NCBI RefSeq assembly: GCF_001182745.1
Contig: NZ_LN868939.1
Coordinates: 1,240,001 to 1,304,000 of the forward strand
DNA: 64,000 bases
Direction: 5' to 3'
From: Nocardia farcinica
GTDB taxonomy: Bacteria; Actinomycetota; Actinomycetes; Mycobacteriales; Mycobacteriaceae
Shown: positions 56,669-64,000 of the stretch, one piece after another
Layout of the letters: every line of letters starts with the position of its first letter
Numbering within the stretch: the stretch's first letter is position 1
The notes under the pieces: generated by a model
Databases searched by the model: none
What the model was told of the DNA's origin: nothing
The model's input: the letters and a program-made list of their open reading frames with translations, nothing else
Program-made: the position numbers and the translations under genes

Positions 56669-57061
56669 TCAGGGCTCCGACCAGCGCGAATCCCGCCGGA
56701 TCGGGTGCTCCGGCGGCACCTCGACCAGCACGATCGGCACACCGTCCGGATCTTTGATCCACATCTCGATCAGCCCCCACGGCTCCTGTTGCGGCGCCCG
56801 GTCGATCGGCACCCCCTTGAGCGCGAGCTCCACCGAGGCCGCGCCCGCGTCGCGCACCTGCAACCACAGCGCCCCCTCGAAGCTGTTCGCCCGCCCCGAG
56901 CCGCCGTGCGCGGCCACCTCCACCAGCGACTGCCCGGCGAAGAACACCGTGCCGCCCGGATACTCCCTGGCCACCGCCAGCTCCAGCCCGTCGCGGTAGA
57001 AGGCGAGCGTGGTGCCGTAGTCCTTCGGGCGCAGGATCACTCGGCTGCTGAGAATGTCCAT
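56669..57061 (-). CDS. VOC (glyoxalase/bleomycin-resistance) family protein (Rv0546c-like)
   Basis: A 130-residue VOC-fold protein. Two beta-alpha-beta modules can be read: RVILRPKDYGTTLAFYRDGL and LWLQVRDAGAASVELAL, ending with KDPDGVPIVLVEV. Some metal-ligand positions seem to be missing, so it may not be an enzyme. AAGGGA precedes the ATG at 57061. Its place next to menE matches M. tuberculosis. Confidence 0.85.
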   Translation of the reverse strand: MDILSSRVILRPKDYGTTLAFYRDGLELAVAREYPGGTVFFAGQSLVEVAAHGGSGRANSFEGALWLQVRDAGAASVELALKGVPIDRAPQQEPWGLIEMWIKDPDGVPIVLVEVPPEHPIRRDSRWSEP

Positions 57062-57275
57062 TCGCGGATCCCTTCGGTGTGGTCGCGCGGTGTCGGTCGC
57101 GGAAGTCCCGCATGCTCAGAAGTACCAGGAATCCGGGGTCTCGGGGCGCAAGGCTCCCGGCATTGTGGACAGTTGCCGTGTCGGACGGACGGCCTGTGGA
57201 GAAGCGGCGGTCGCGGGTGCGTGGGCCGGTCTACCCTGGGCTGGACGGATCCGATGCGCGGAGGGGTGGGGCCGG

Positions 57276-58499
57276 ATGAACGAGATTCCCCCGAACGAGG
57301 TGGGTCGGCGCGTGCGCGAAATCCGGCTCTGGAGGGGATTGAGTTTGACGGCCGCCGCCGGTCTGGCCGGAATCTCCTTCGGGTATCTGGGGCGTATCGA
57401 ACGCGGCGAGCAGGCGCTGACCAATCGCCACACGCTCGAAGCGCTCGCGGCGGCCTTGCGGGTCGCGCCGTCGGAGTTCAGCGGGCGGCCGTGGGAGACG
57501 AACGAAGGGCCCTCGTCCGAGGCGCACGCGACGTTGGTCGCGTTCGAGAAGGCGCTCGAGGTGTGCGAGTTGGGGGAGGACTCCGGTGTCGCGGCTCGAC
57601 CGTGGCCGCAGATAGCTGACGATCTCCGCCGCGTCGCCGAGTGCAGGCAAGCAGCCGACTACGCGACGCAGGGCAGCCTGGTGCCGCCGTTGTTGGCGGA
57701 ACTTCACGGGGCTTACGTGCACAATCCGCAACGACGCCGGGACATTCTCGTCGGATTGATCACGTGTTACGACGCGATGGCCTGGGCTACCAAGCGCCTC
57801 GGCGGGCGCGGGTTGCCGTTGTTGGCCGCGAAGGCGGTTCGCGAATGTGCGGAACAGCTGGAGTCACCCGCGTGGATGGGATTCGCGGTGTGGTTGCGTG
57901 GCAGCGTCGGCGGAGAAGTCTCGCGCGAACGGCAGTACCTCCGCGCTGTCTCGATGGCCGATCGAATTCGCGGCCATTTGGATGATTCCGATGTCATCCA
58001 GGTGTACGGAATGCTGCATTTGAACGCCGCGCTCGCTGCTGCGGTGCAGGCCGACCGGGCGACGGCCGAGACCCATCTACGGGAAGCTGCGCAGGTGGCG
58101 CGTCGGATGGAAGAGCCCGTCGGCGCCTTCGGAGGTTTCTGGTTCGGGGAGGTGAATGTCGCCATCTGGCGCTCGTCCATCGGCCTGGAGCTGGGTGACG
58201 GTGCCCGGGCTGTGGAGACAGCGAGTGACGTTCCGGTTGCGGCAATCCCGAGCCCCGTACGCCAGGCGAACTATTTCGCGGAGGCCGGACGGGCACTGCT
58301 GATCGAACCGCGGCATCGCCAGCGCGGGCTCGCGTTACTCCTGCGGGCGGAAAAGCTTGCACCTCAACGCGTCCGGTGCGACTTCTTCGTCCGAGAAGCG
58401 GTAGCCGGTCAGTTGCGCTCGGCTCGACGTGACGCGCACGGCCGCGAATTACGCGGATTGGCATGGCGGTTGGGAATCGGTCCCGACCACCGCGGGTGA
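57276..58499 (+). CDS. XRE-family transcriptional regulator with TPR-like C-terminus
   Basis: A 407-residue regulator. The N-terminal XRE helix-turn-helix (VREIRLWRGLSLTAAAG, ISFGYLGRIERGEQALTNRH) is followed by about 330 residues of helical TPR-like repeats, a plan common in Nocardia and Streptomyces. The ATG has GAGGGG 8 bases upstream. Its DNA is less GC-rich than its neighbours, and it interrupts the menE-menB stretch with the next gene, which suggests an insertion. Confidence 0.82.
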   Translation: MNEIPPNEVGRRVREIRLWRGLSLTAAAGLAGISFGYLGRIERGEQALTNRHTLEALAAALRVAPSEFSGRPWETNEGPSSEAHATLVAFEKALEVCELGEDSGVAARPWPQIADDLRRVAECRQAADYATQGSLVPPLLAELHGAYVHNPQRRRDILVGLITCYDAMAWATKRLGGRGLPLLAAKAVRECAEQLESPAWMGFAVWLRGSVGGEVSRERQYLRAVSMADRIRGHLDDSDVIQVYGMLHLNAALAAAVQADRATAETHLREAAQVARRMEEPVGAFGGFWFGEVNVAIWRSSIGLELGDGARAVETASDVPVAAIPSPVRQANYFAEAGRALLIEPRHRQRGLALLLRAEKLAPQRVRCDFFVREAVAGQLRSARRDAHGRELRGLAWRLGIGPDHRG

Positions 58500-58661
58500 A
58501 TCACCTGCGGTAGGACGGCCTCCGACAGGCTTGTCCTTCGAGGACAAGTCTTGTGCACGCCCTCTCATAGCTTGTCAGCGGGCACCCGCCGACGGTCGCA
58601 GCCGCTGTCGCGGCCGGGGATATCGGTGTCATCAGTGACGGTTCGAGGGAGGGAGACGGTC

Positions 58662-58964
58662 TTGCGCGCACACCCCACCGCGTTCGGGTGGATCGCACTC
58701 GAGGTCAGCCGGTGGCCGGAGGGGGACAAGGCCGCGATCCGGCGCCTGGCCCGCCACCTCGGCTACCGCCTGTACTGGCCCCGCCCCTCCGTCCTCCCGC
58801 TGATCGATCAGATCCGCTCCGCCGACGTCGACGCCGTGCTCACCCCGTCCCCGGCCCACCTCGACATGATCCAGCTGAACGCGATCATGAGCATCGCCGA
58901 CGTCGAAACCCTCCACCCCCGCCTGAGTTTCGCCCGCTGGGCAACCACGCACGGGCAGCGATGA
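58662..58964 (+). CDS. Small resolvase-like protein of unknown function
   Basis: A 100-residue protein. RLARHLGYRLYW and VDAVLTPSPAHLDMIQLN look like a shortened serine-recombinase N-terminal fold, but the catalytic Ser and Arg pattern is not clear. The TTG at 58662 has GGGAGGGAGA just upstream and is preferred; a GTG at 58635 is the alternative. It follows the XRE regulator and may act with it. Confidence 0.6.
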   Translation: MRAHPTAFGWIALEVSRWPEGDKAAIRRLARHLGYRLYWPRPSVLPLIDQIRSADVDAVLTPSPAHLDMIQLNAIMSIADVETLHPRLSFARWATTHGQR

Positions 58965-59000
58965 GTGCGGTTCCTGCGATGGATCACCCGGTCGGTGGGG

Positions 59001-59894
59001 TCAGAAATACCAGGGGTAGGGCGTCCAATCCGGGGCGCGCTTTTCCAGGAAGGCGTCGCGGCCTTCGACGGCTTCGTCGGTCATGTATGCCATGCGGGTC
59101 GCTTCGCCGGCGAACAATTGCTGGCCGACGAGGCCGTCGTCGAGGAGGTTGAAGGCGTATTTGAGCATGCGCTGCGCTTGGGGGGACTTGCCGTTGATGT
59201 CGGCGGTCCATTCCAGGGCCTCGTCCTCGAGGCGGTCGTGGTCGACGACTTTGTTGACCGCGCCCATCCGGTGCATTTCCTCGGCGGTGTAGGGGCGGCC
59301 GAGGAAGAAGATCTCGCGGGCGAATTTCTGGCCGACCATCTTGGCCAGGTAGGCGCTGCCGTAGCCGCCGTCGAAGCTGCCGACGTCGGCGTCGGTCTGC
59401 TTGAACCGGGCGTGCTCGCGGCTGGCCAGGGTCAGGTCGCACACCACGTGCAGGCTGTGGCCGCCGCCCGCGGCCCAGCCGTTGACCAGGGCGATCACCA
59501 CCTTGGGCATGAACCGGATCAGTCGCTGCACCTCGAGGATGTGCAGGCGGCCCGCGCGCGCCGGGTCGACGGTTTCGGCGGTCTCGCCGCTGGCGTACTG
59601 GTAGCCGCTGCGGCCGCGGATGCGCTGGTCGCCGCCGGAGCAGAACGCCCAGCCGCCGTCCTTGGGGCTGGGGCCGTTGCCGGTGAGCAGCACCGCGCCG
59701 ACGTCGGAGGTCATCCGCGCGTGGTCGAGCGCCCGGTACAGCTCGTCGACCGTGTGCGGGCGGAAGGCGTTGCGCACTTCCGGCCGGTCGAACGCCACCC
59801 GCACCGTGCCCTGTTCGATATGCCGGTGATAGGTGATGTCGGTCAGGTCCTCGAACCCGGGGACGGGGCGCCACAGCTCGCTTTTGAACGTCAC
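59001..59894 (-). CDS. menB: 1,4-dihydroxy-2-naphthoyl-CoA synthase
   Basis: MenB closes the second ring of naphthoate from o-succinylbenzoyl-CoA. The 297-residue crotonase-fold enzyme has FCSGGDQRIRG, the oxyanion loop NGWAAGGGHSLHVVCDLTLAS, GSFDGGYGSAYLAKMVGQK and the C-terminal WTPYPWYF. The GTG at 59894 matches the standard N-terminus. Its orientation is opposite to the XRE pair and the thioesterase that flank it. Confidence 0.97.
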   Translation of the reverse strand: MTFKSELWRPVPGFEDLTDITYHRHIEQGTVRVAFDRPEVRNAFRPHTVDELYRALDHARMTSDVGAVLLTGNGPSPKDGGWAFCSGGDQRIRGRSGYQYASGETAETVDPARAGRLHILEVQRLIRFMPKVVIALVNGWAAGGGHSLHVVCDLTLASREHARFKQTDADVGSFDGGYGSAYLAKMVGQKFAREIFFLGRPYTAEEMHRMGAVNKVVDHDRLEDEALEWTADINGKSPQAQRMLKYAFNLLDDGLVGQQLFAGEATRMAYMTDEAVEGRDAFLEKRAPDWTPYPWYF

Positions 59895-59954
59895 GCGGGC
59901 ATTATCGCCCCGTCGGATTCCGCCAGACCGAGGGCCACCGGCCGCCCCGTCGAC

Positions 59955-59982
59955 TTGACGGTGTAAAGCCGCGCGATACCGT
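59955..59982 (+). promoter_or_regulatory. Promoter of the PaaI-like thioesterase gene
   Basis: TTGACG (59955-59960) and TACCGT (59977-59982) are 16 bases apart. The ATG at 59989 follows 6 bases after the -10 box, so the transcript is probably leaderless. Confidence 0.6.
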
Positions 59983-59988
59983 GCAGGT

Positions 59989-60705
59989 ATGAGCGAGGAA
60001 GTGAAACCTGTTCCGGACGGCGCGCACGCCGAAGGAACGGCCAACCGCGCCGGGACGGCGATCCGCCCGCGCATCGACACCAGCGCCATCGACCCGGACC
60101 GGTACGAATCGCACGGCGGCTTCCCCAAGGTGGCCCCCGCGCAGGTCGGCCCGAACTTCGGTCCCTTCGTCGAAGCGATGCGCACCCTGCAGGATCTGGC
60201 CGTCTCCGCCGACGCCCCCGACGAGGTGTACGGCGCCGCCCTCGCCAAGGCCCGCGAGATGATCGACCTGCTCGAGCCCTACCGCGCCCCGGAAATGCAC
60301 TCCCCGGCCGGGCGCGCCGTCGACCTGCCCGGTCGCGGCAGCCTGCTGATGCTGCCGTGGACCGTGCTCGAGGCCGGGCCCGACGGCATCACCATGACCG
60401 GCGTGTTCCGCCGATTCCACCTGGGCGGCAACGGCGCAGCGCACGGCGGCGTGCTCCCGCTGCTGTTCGACGACCTGTTCGGGATGATCGTGCACTACTC
60501 CGGCAGGCCGATCAGCCGCACCGCCTTCCTCCATGTGAACTACCGCAAGATCACACCGTTGGAGACGCCGTTGACCGTCACCGGCCGGGTGGATCGAGTC
60601 GAGGGCCGAAAGACCTTCGTCACCGCCGAATTGCGCGATGAGCAGGGCGAATTGCTCGCCGACTCGGAAGCGCTGATGGTGCAGCTGCTGCCCTGGCAGC
60701 CGTGA
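59989..60705 (+). CDS. PaaI-family hot-dog thioesterase
   Basis: A 238-residue protein. The C-terminal 130 residues form a hot-dog domain with FHLGGNGAAHGGVLPLLFDDLFG and VNYRKITPL, the usual PaaI-type active-site region. The first 100 residues are an extra helical part. It may hydrolyse an aryl- or acyl-CoA. Its location by menB makes a dihydroxynaphthoyl-CoA thioesterase role possible, but that is only a guess. Confidence 0.85.
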   Translation: MSEEVKPVPDGAHAEGTANRAGTAIRPRIDTSAIDPDRYESHGGFPKVAPAQVGPNFGPFVEAMRTLQDLAVSADAPDEVYGAALAKAREMIDLLEPYRAPEMHSPAGRAVDLPGRGSLLMLPWTVLEAGPDGITMTGVFRRFHLGGNGAAHGGVLPLLFDDLFGMIVHYSGRPISRTAFLHVNYRKITPLETPLTVTGRVDRVEGRKTFVTAELRDEQGELLADSEALMVQLLPWQP

Positions 60706-60813
60706 TCGGACCGGCTGCGGCCCGATAGCCGGGTCGGCCTCGCGTGCGCGCGTGCGCCGGTGCGTATAGTGGCGTGCGCTCGTTCATCGACATCGATCCG
60801 GAGGACCCTCAAA

Positions 60814-61263
60814 GTGGTTGCAGCACTGTCTGAATCCCTGCTCGACGACGCGAAGCGCTCGGCCTTCCTTGCCGAAGCCAAGGAGGTTCTGGACGCCGAG
60901 GTGTCGGACAAGGGTGGTGCGTCGGGCCTGGCCGTCAAGGGCGGCTACGCGGCTGTGAACAAGATCAGCCCCTCGATCGTGCCGGACGCCCTGGAGTCGC
61001 TGGCTCCCAAGCTGCTCGAGCAGCTGGAGCCGTTCTGGCAGGAATTCAAGGCCGCGGGTGGCCAGGGCCGCTTCGCCGACCTGCTCGTCGCCAAGTCCGA
61101 CGAGGTCGCCGAGGCCCTGCTGGCCGTCACCGATGCGCGCGCCCAGGCCTCGAGCCGCCCGGCGCTGCAGAAGGTGTACAACTCGATGCGTTCCTCGGCC
61201 AAGAAGAACGTCATCGAGGCGCTGCCGCGCGTGGGCGACCTGGTTCAGCGCCACGCTGTGTAG
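60814..61263 (+). CDS. DUF6918 family protein
   Basis: A 149-residue all-helical cytosolic protein. VVAALSESLLDDAKRSAFLAEA and ALQKVYNSMRSSAKKNVIEAL are typical of a conserved mycobacterial/nocardial family (Rv0543c-like, I believe). GGAGGACC precedes the GTG. Function unknown. Confidence 0.82.
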   Translation: MVAALSESLLDDAKRSAFLAEAKEVLDAEVSDKGGASGLAVKGGYAAVNKISPSIVPDALESLAPKLLEQLEPFWQEFKAAGGQGRFADLLVAKSDEVAEALLAVTDARAQASSRPALQKVYNSMRSSAKKNVIEALPRVGDLVQRHAV

Positions 61264-61266
61264 TTT

Positions 61267-61330
61267 GCCGCGCCTTCGGCGCGGCGGGTCGCGGCCCCCT
61301 CGTGTCTCGAACGCGAGACGGGCCGCGACC
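61267..61330. terminator. Tandem hairpins after the DUF6918 gene
   Basis: An 8-base stem with a TTC loop (61267-61285) is followed by a 10-base stem (61287-61296 with 61321-61330) that encloses a second small hairpin. They lie between convergent genes and probably end both. Confidence 0.65.
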
Positions 61331-61429
61331 ACTCGGTTGGTTTCTTGCTGAGTTCGAAAGCCGCCGTTTTCCAAGGGGGGAGCTCGTGCGGGGCGGCATC
61401 ATGCTGTCGGCCCCGGCGGGCGTTGTCGA

Positions 61430-62431
61430 TCAGGGGGTTTCGGATCCGCGCGGGGGCGTGGAATCCGGTCGTGTTCCCGGGGAGGAATAGAGCTGCGCTA
61501 TCTCCGTGCCCAGTTCGTGTAGTCGGGTGCGGGCTTGCGGTGGGGCGGTGACGGTGAGGCTGTTGCCGAATTGCAAGAGGATTCGGATGTCCTCGGGGGT
61601 GCGCAGGGCGATGGTGACGGGGATTCGCCCGCCCGGTGCGCCGGGGTGGGGTGTGAGCCGATGGCCGAGGATTCGGCCGGCGCGGGGGAGTTGGGCGGGG
61701 TCGATGTCGGCTTCCACGTGGTAGGTGTGGGTGTCCTTCCAGGTCTCGACCAGGTCCGCCGCCACGTCGGCGAGGGTGGCGCCGGGGCGTAGCCGGCGCG
61801 GGGAATCGAGCGCGCGCCAGGATGTCACGCGGTCCAGGCGGTAGAGGTGGGGGCGGCGGTCGTGGTCGGCCACCAGGTACCAGGTTCCGGCTTTGGCGAG
61901 CAGTCCGTAGGGATCGACGGCGCGCCAGCGGGGGCGGTCTTCGTGGGAGTGCCGGTACCGGATGCGTAGGCGGACGCCGCGGCGCACGTCGTGGACCAGG
62001 GCGGCCGGGGAACTGTCCGGTGGCGGCTCGTGCGCGGACCACGGACGGCTGTCCGGGACGACGACCGCGCTCAACGGAAGCAGGCCGTCGGGGGAGCGGC
62101 GGGGGCCCAGCCGCATCTTCCGCCGGACGCGCTCGCCCTCGGCCGCGACGCCAAGGGCGGCGCGCTGGGCGTCGTCCAGGCCGGCGAGGGCCAAGTGGTC
62201 GCGGTCGGCCGGGGTCAGTCGCGCGATGTCGAACGGACCGCCGGGCAGCAGCGTCACCCCGCCGTGGCGGCCGCGCTGCACCACGAGCGGAAAACCCGCG
62301 TCGCGCAGCCAGTTCAGATCGCGCAGCACGGTGCGCACCGAGACGCCCAGCTGGTCGGCCAGGTGCTCGGTGGTGAGCGGTCGTCCGGGGCGCAGGGCGA
62401 GCAACAGGGCGAAGAAGCGGTCGGGCGTCAC
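61430..62431 (-). CDS. WYL-domain transcriptional regulator (YafY-like)
   Basis: A 333-residue regulator. The N-terminal HTH (RPLTTEHLADQLGVSVRTVLRDLNWL) is followed by a WYL domain (about 130-215; PYGLLAKAGTWYLVAD) that probably senses a ligand, and a WCX-type C-terminus. GTG at 62431. It is divergent from a VOC gene, with an operator-like palindrome in between. Confidence 0.9.
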   Translation of the reverse strand: MTPDRFFALLLALRPGRPLTTEHLADQLGVSVRTVLRDLNWLRDAGFPLVVQRGRHGGVTLLPGGPFDIARLTPADRDHLALAGLDDAQRAALGVAAEGERVRRKMRLGPRRSPDGLLPLSAVVVPDSRPWSAHEPPPDSSPAALVHDVRRGVRLRIRYRHSHEDRPRWRAVDPYGLLAKAGTWYLVADHDRRPHLYRLDRVTSWRALDSPRRLRPGATLADVAADLVETWKDTHTYHVEADIDPAQLPRAGRILGHRLTPHPGAPGGRIPVTIALRTPEDIRILLQFGNSLTVTAPPQARTRLHELGTEIAQLYSSPGTRPDSTPPRGSETP

Positions 62432-62441
62432 CGTTGCAGTG

Positions 62442-62484
62442 TGTCGGGAAATCACGCCGGAATGTGTCGGGTATCTGCCCGACA
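62442..62484. promoter_or_regulatory. Operator-like palindrome between WYL and VOC genes
   Basis: TGTCGGG-N6-CCCGACA (62465-62484) is a perfect inverted repeat. A third copy of the half-site, TGTCGGG, lies at 62442-62448. The position in a divergent promoter fits binding by the WYL regulator. Confidence 0.6.
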
Positions 62485-62523
62485 GTGGCGGGGCAACAGC
62501 AACCGATCCTGGAAAGGACCGCC

Positions 62524-62886
62524 ATGACGGCATCGATCGTCTTCCTCGTCTACGTCAACGACACCGCCGCGTCCGCCCGTTTCTACGGCGACCTGCTGGA
62601 CATGAAGCCCGATTTCGAGACGCCCGGCTACATCACCTTCGACCTCGGCCCCGGCGCCGATCTGGCGCTGTGGTCGGGCCGGTTCGACGGTCTCTCGCCC
62701 GCCACGCCGCGCACCTCCGAGGTGTGCCTGGCGCTGCCCGACGGCGCCGAGGTGGACGCGAAGTTCCGGGAGTGGCAGGCCAAGGGCGTCACCGTGGTGC
62801 AGGAGCCGCACGACGAACCGTTCGGGCGCACCTTCGTCGTCGCCGATCCGGACGGCAACCTCATCCGCGTCGCACCGCAGGACTGA
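62524..62886 (+). CDS. VOC family protein
   Basis: A 120-residue VOC-fold protein. FLVYVNDTAASARFYGDLL and VADPDGNLIRVAPQ are typical. It may bind or modify a small molecule, for example in antibiotic or electrophile defence. AAAGGA precedes the ATG. It is the likely target of the divergent WYL regulator. Confidence 0.88.
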   Translation: MTASIVFLVYVNDTAASARFYGDLLDMKPDFETPGYITFDLGPGADLALWSGRFDGLSPATPRTSEVCLALPDGAEVDAKFREWQAKGVTVVQEPHDEPFGRTFVVADPDGNLIRVAPQD

Positions 62887-62895
62887 CCGCGCCGG

Positions 62896-62938
62896 AGACC
62901 GCGGCGGCCGGCCCTCGGCGGGCCGACTGCCGCGGTCT
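62896..62938 (+). terminator. Hairpin after the VOC gene
   Basis: A 10-base perfect stem (62896-62905 with 62929-62938) encloses a second GC-rich stem. It starts 9 bases after the VOC stop codon. Confidence 0.6.
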
Positions 62939-62990
62939 GTGTGACCAGGGTGACCGCGCTCGGGGCGGGTCGATCTGACAGGCTGGAGGC

Positions 62991-64000
62991 GTGAACCCGT
63001 CAACTGCGCAGGCCCGAGTTGTCGTCGACGAACTGGTTCGCGGCGGCGTCCGCGACGTGGTGCTGTGCCCGGGGTCGCGCAACGCGCCGCTGGCGTTCGC
63101 GTTGCAGGCCGCCGACGCGGCGGGGCGGCTGCGGCTGCACATGCGCATCGATGAGCGCACGGCCGGATTCCTGGCGATCGGCCTGGCGATCTCGGCGAGT
63201 GCGCCGGTGCCGGTGGTGATGACCTCGGGCACCGCCGTCGCGAATCTCGGACCGGCGGTGCTGGAGGCCAATTACGCGCGGGTGCCGCTGATCGTGTTGA
63301 GCGCCAACCGGCCCTACGAGATGCTCGGCACCGGCGCCAACCAGACGGTGGAACAGCTCGGCCTGTTCGGCAGCCAGGTGCGGGCCACCATCTCCCTCGG
63401 CCTCGCCGAAGCCGACGGTGCGGGTGCGGGCTCCTACGACCAGCAGAACAGCGTGTGGCGTTCGGCGGTGTGCCGGGTGCTGGCCGCGGCCCGCGGCACC
63501 CGCTCGGGCAACGCCGGGCCGGTGCACTTCGACATCCCGCTGCGCGAGCCGCTGGTGCCCGACCTCGCCGAGGGCGAAGCCGAGCCCGCGGGCCGGGCGG
63601 GCGGCGCGCCGTGGACGGCCACCCAGTACGCCACCCTCGACGTGCCGCTCGAGATCGACCTGACCCCGGACACGGTCGTCGTGTCCGGGCACGGCGCGGG
63701 TCTGCGTCCCGAACTCGCGCATCTGCCCACGGTCGCCGAACCCACCGCGCCCATGCACGGCCCGGCCCTGCATCCGCTGGCGCTGCCGCTGCTCACCCCG
63801 CGCCAGGCGATCATCACCGGCCGCCCCACCCTGCACCGGCAGGTGTCGCGCCTGCTGGCCGACCCGGCGGTCACGGTCTACGCCCTCACCACCGGCCCGC
63901 GCTGGCCCGACGTGTCCGGCAACGTCGTCGGCACCGGCACCAGGGCGGTCACCTCGGGCGCCCCGCGGCCGGAGTGGCTGGCGCACTGCCGCGAACTCGA
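62991..64000 (+). CDS. menD: SEPHCHC synthase MenD, 5' part only
   Basis: MenD is the ThDP enzyme that joins 2-oxoglutarate and isochorismate in menaquinone synthesis. About 336 residues are in the window and the rest runs past its end. [50 protein letters not shown] and [11 protein letters not shown] are all typical of the ThDP pyrimidine domain. GTG start at 62991. The gene follows the VOC hairpin and is probably transcribed alone or with genes downstream. Confidence 0.95.
   Translation, partial: MNPSTAQARVVVDELVRGGVRDVVLCPGSRNAPLAFALQAADAAGRLRLHMRIDERTAGFLAIGLAISASAPVPVVMTSGTAVANLGPAVLEANYARVPLIVLSANRPYEMLGTGANQTVEQLGLFGSQVRATISLGLAEADGAGAGSYDQQNSVWRSAVCRVLAAARGTRSGNAGPVHFDIPLREPLVPDLAEGEAEPAGRAGGAPWTATQYATLDVPLEIDLTPDTVVVSGHGAGLRPELAHLPTVAEPTAPMHGPALHPLALPLLTPRQAIITGRPTLHRQVSRLLADPAVTVYALTTGPRWPDVSGNVVGTGTRAVTSGAPRPEWLAHCREL

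Noticed and set aside
57160..57205. Further DnaA boxes (TGTGGACAG and nearby)
   Set aside because: They differ from TTGTCCACA and are not clustered in a convincing way.

Overview
The window is very GC-rich, has strong G/C bias at codon third positions, uses GTG starts freely and shows many ATGA/GTGA stop-start overlaps. Gene content and order match the Mycobacterium tuberculosis segment from about Rv0478 (deoC) to Rv0555 (menD). Mycothiol genes, SenX3-RegX3, a BldC-type regulator and a Rex repressor next to hemA point to a mycolic-acid actinomycete. Nocardia fits best, since several genes here (rex, cds1-like, SARP/DrrAB, small secreted proteins) are not in the M. tuberculosis version. The species assignment is inference from remembered gene order, not a search.

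Layout. 1-8.2 kb: 3' end of deoC, an envelope DUF2993 protein, an orphan AbiEi-type protein, a methyltransferase, two DUF2505 paralogues, murB, an LdtMt5-type L,D-transpeptidase, cutA, an SDR and an alpha/beta hydrolase. 8.2-16.3 kb: mshA-ybjN, a ROK protein, gpmA, a secreted S15/CocE hydrolase and senX3-regX3. 16.4-17.8 kb: three small secreted proteins, two of them tandem paralogues. 17.9-28.4 kb: Rv0495c-Rv0505c-like block (ppx, a large acidic membrane protein, an isomerase-like protein, a thioesterase, proC, an excisionase-type HTH, the 33-residue ribosomal protein bS22, galE2, an acyltransferase, serB). 28.4-40.5 kb: a glutaredoxin and the tetrapyrrole genes rex-hemA-hemC-hemD, hemB and hemL, interrupted by small membrane and secreted proteins. 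40.5-44.6 kb: a TlpA-CcdA-ResB-CcsB cytochrome c maturation operon. 44.7-48.4 kb: small membrane proteins, a possible methionine-rich micropeptide, bldC, a Cds1-like enzyme, an HTH/Clp-N pair and a holin-like protein. 48.4-64 kb: scattered menaquinone genes (menA, menE, menB, partial menD), with a SARP-type ATPase regulator, a DrrAB exporter, an XRE regulator pair, thioesterase and DUF6918 genes, and a WYL-regulator/VOC pair set between them.

Functional logic. Heme synthesis (rex-hemACD, hemB, hemL), cytochrome c maturation and menaquinone synthesis all serve the respiratory chain. Rex is an NADH/NAD+ sensor, and a Rex-operator-like palindrome overlaps the -35 region of its own operon, so heme supply is probably tied to redox state. 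Mycothiol, a CDGSH-free glutaredoxin-like protein and a cysteine-handling enzyme add thiol biology. MurB and the L,D-transpeptidase act on peptidoglycan.

The observations most worth follow-up are the Met-rich micropeptide at 44729-44842, the double operator upstream of the HTH/Clp-N pair, the operator between the WYL regulator and the VOC gene, tandem DnaA boxes at about 12.0 kb, the CRP-like site upstream of mshA, and the degenerate methyltransferase half of HemD. I saw no rRNA, tRNA, CRISPR array, insertion sequence or prophage. No gene-free stretch exceeds 300 bases.
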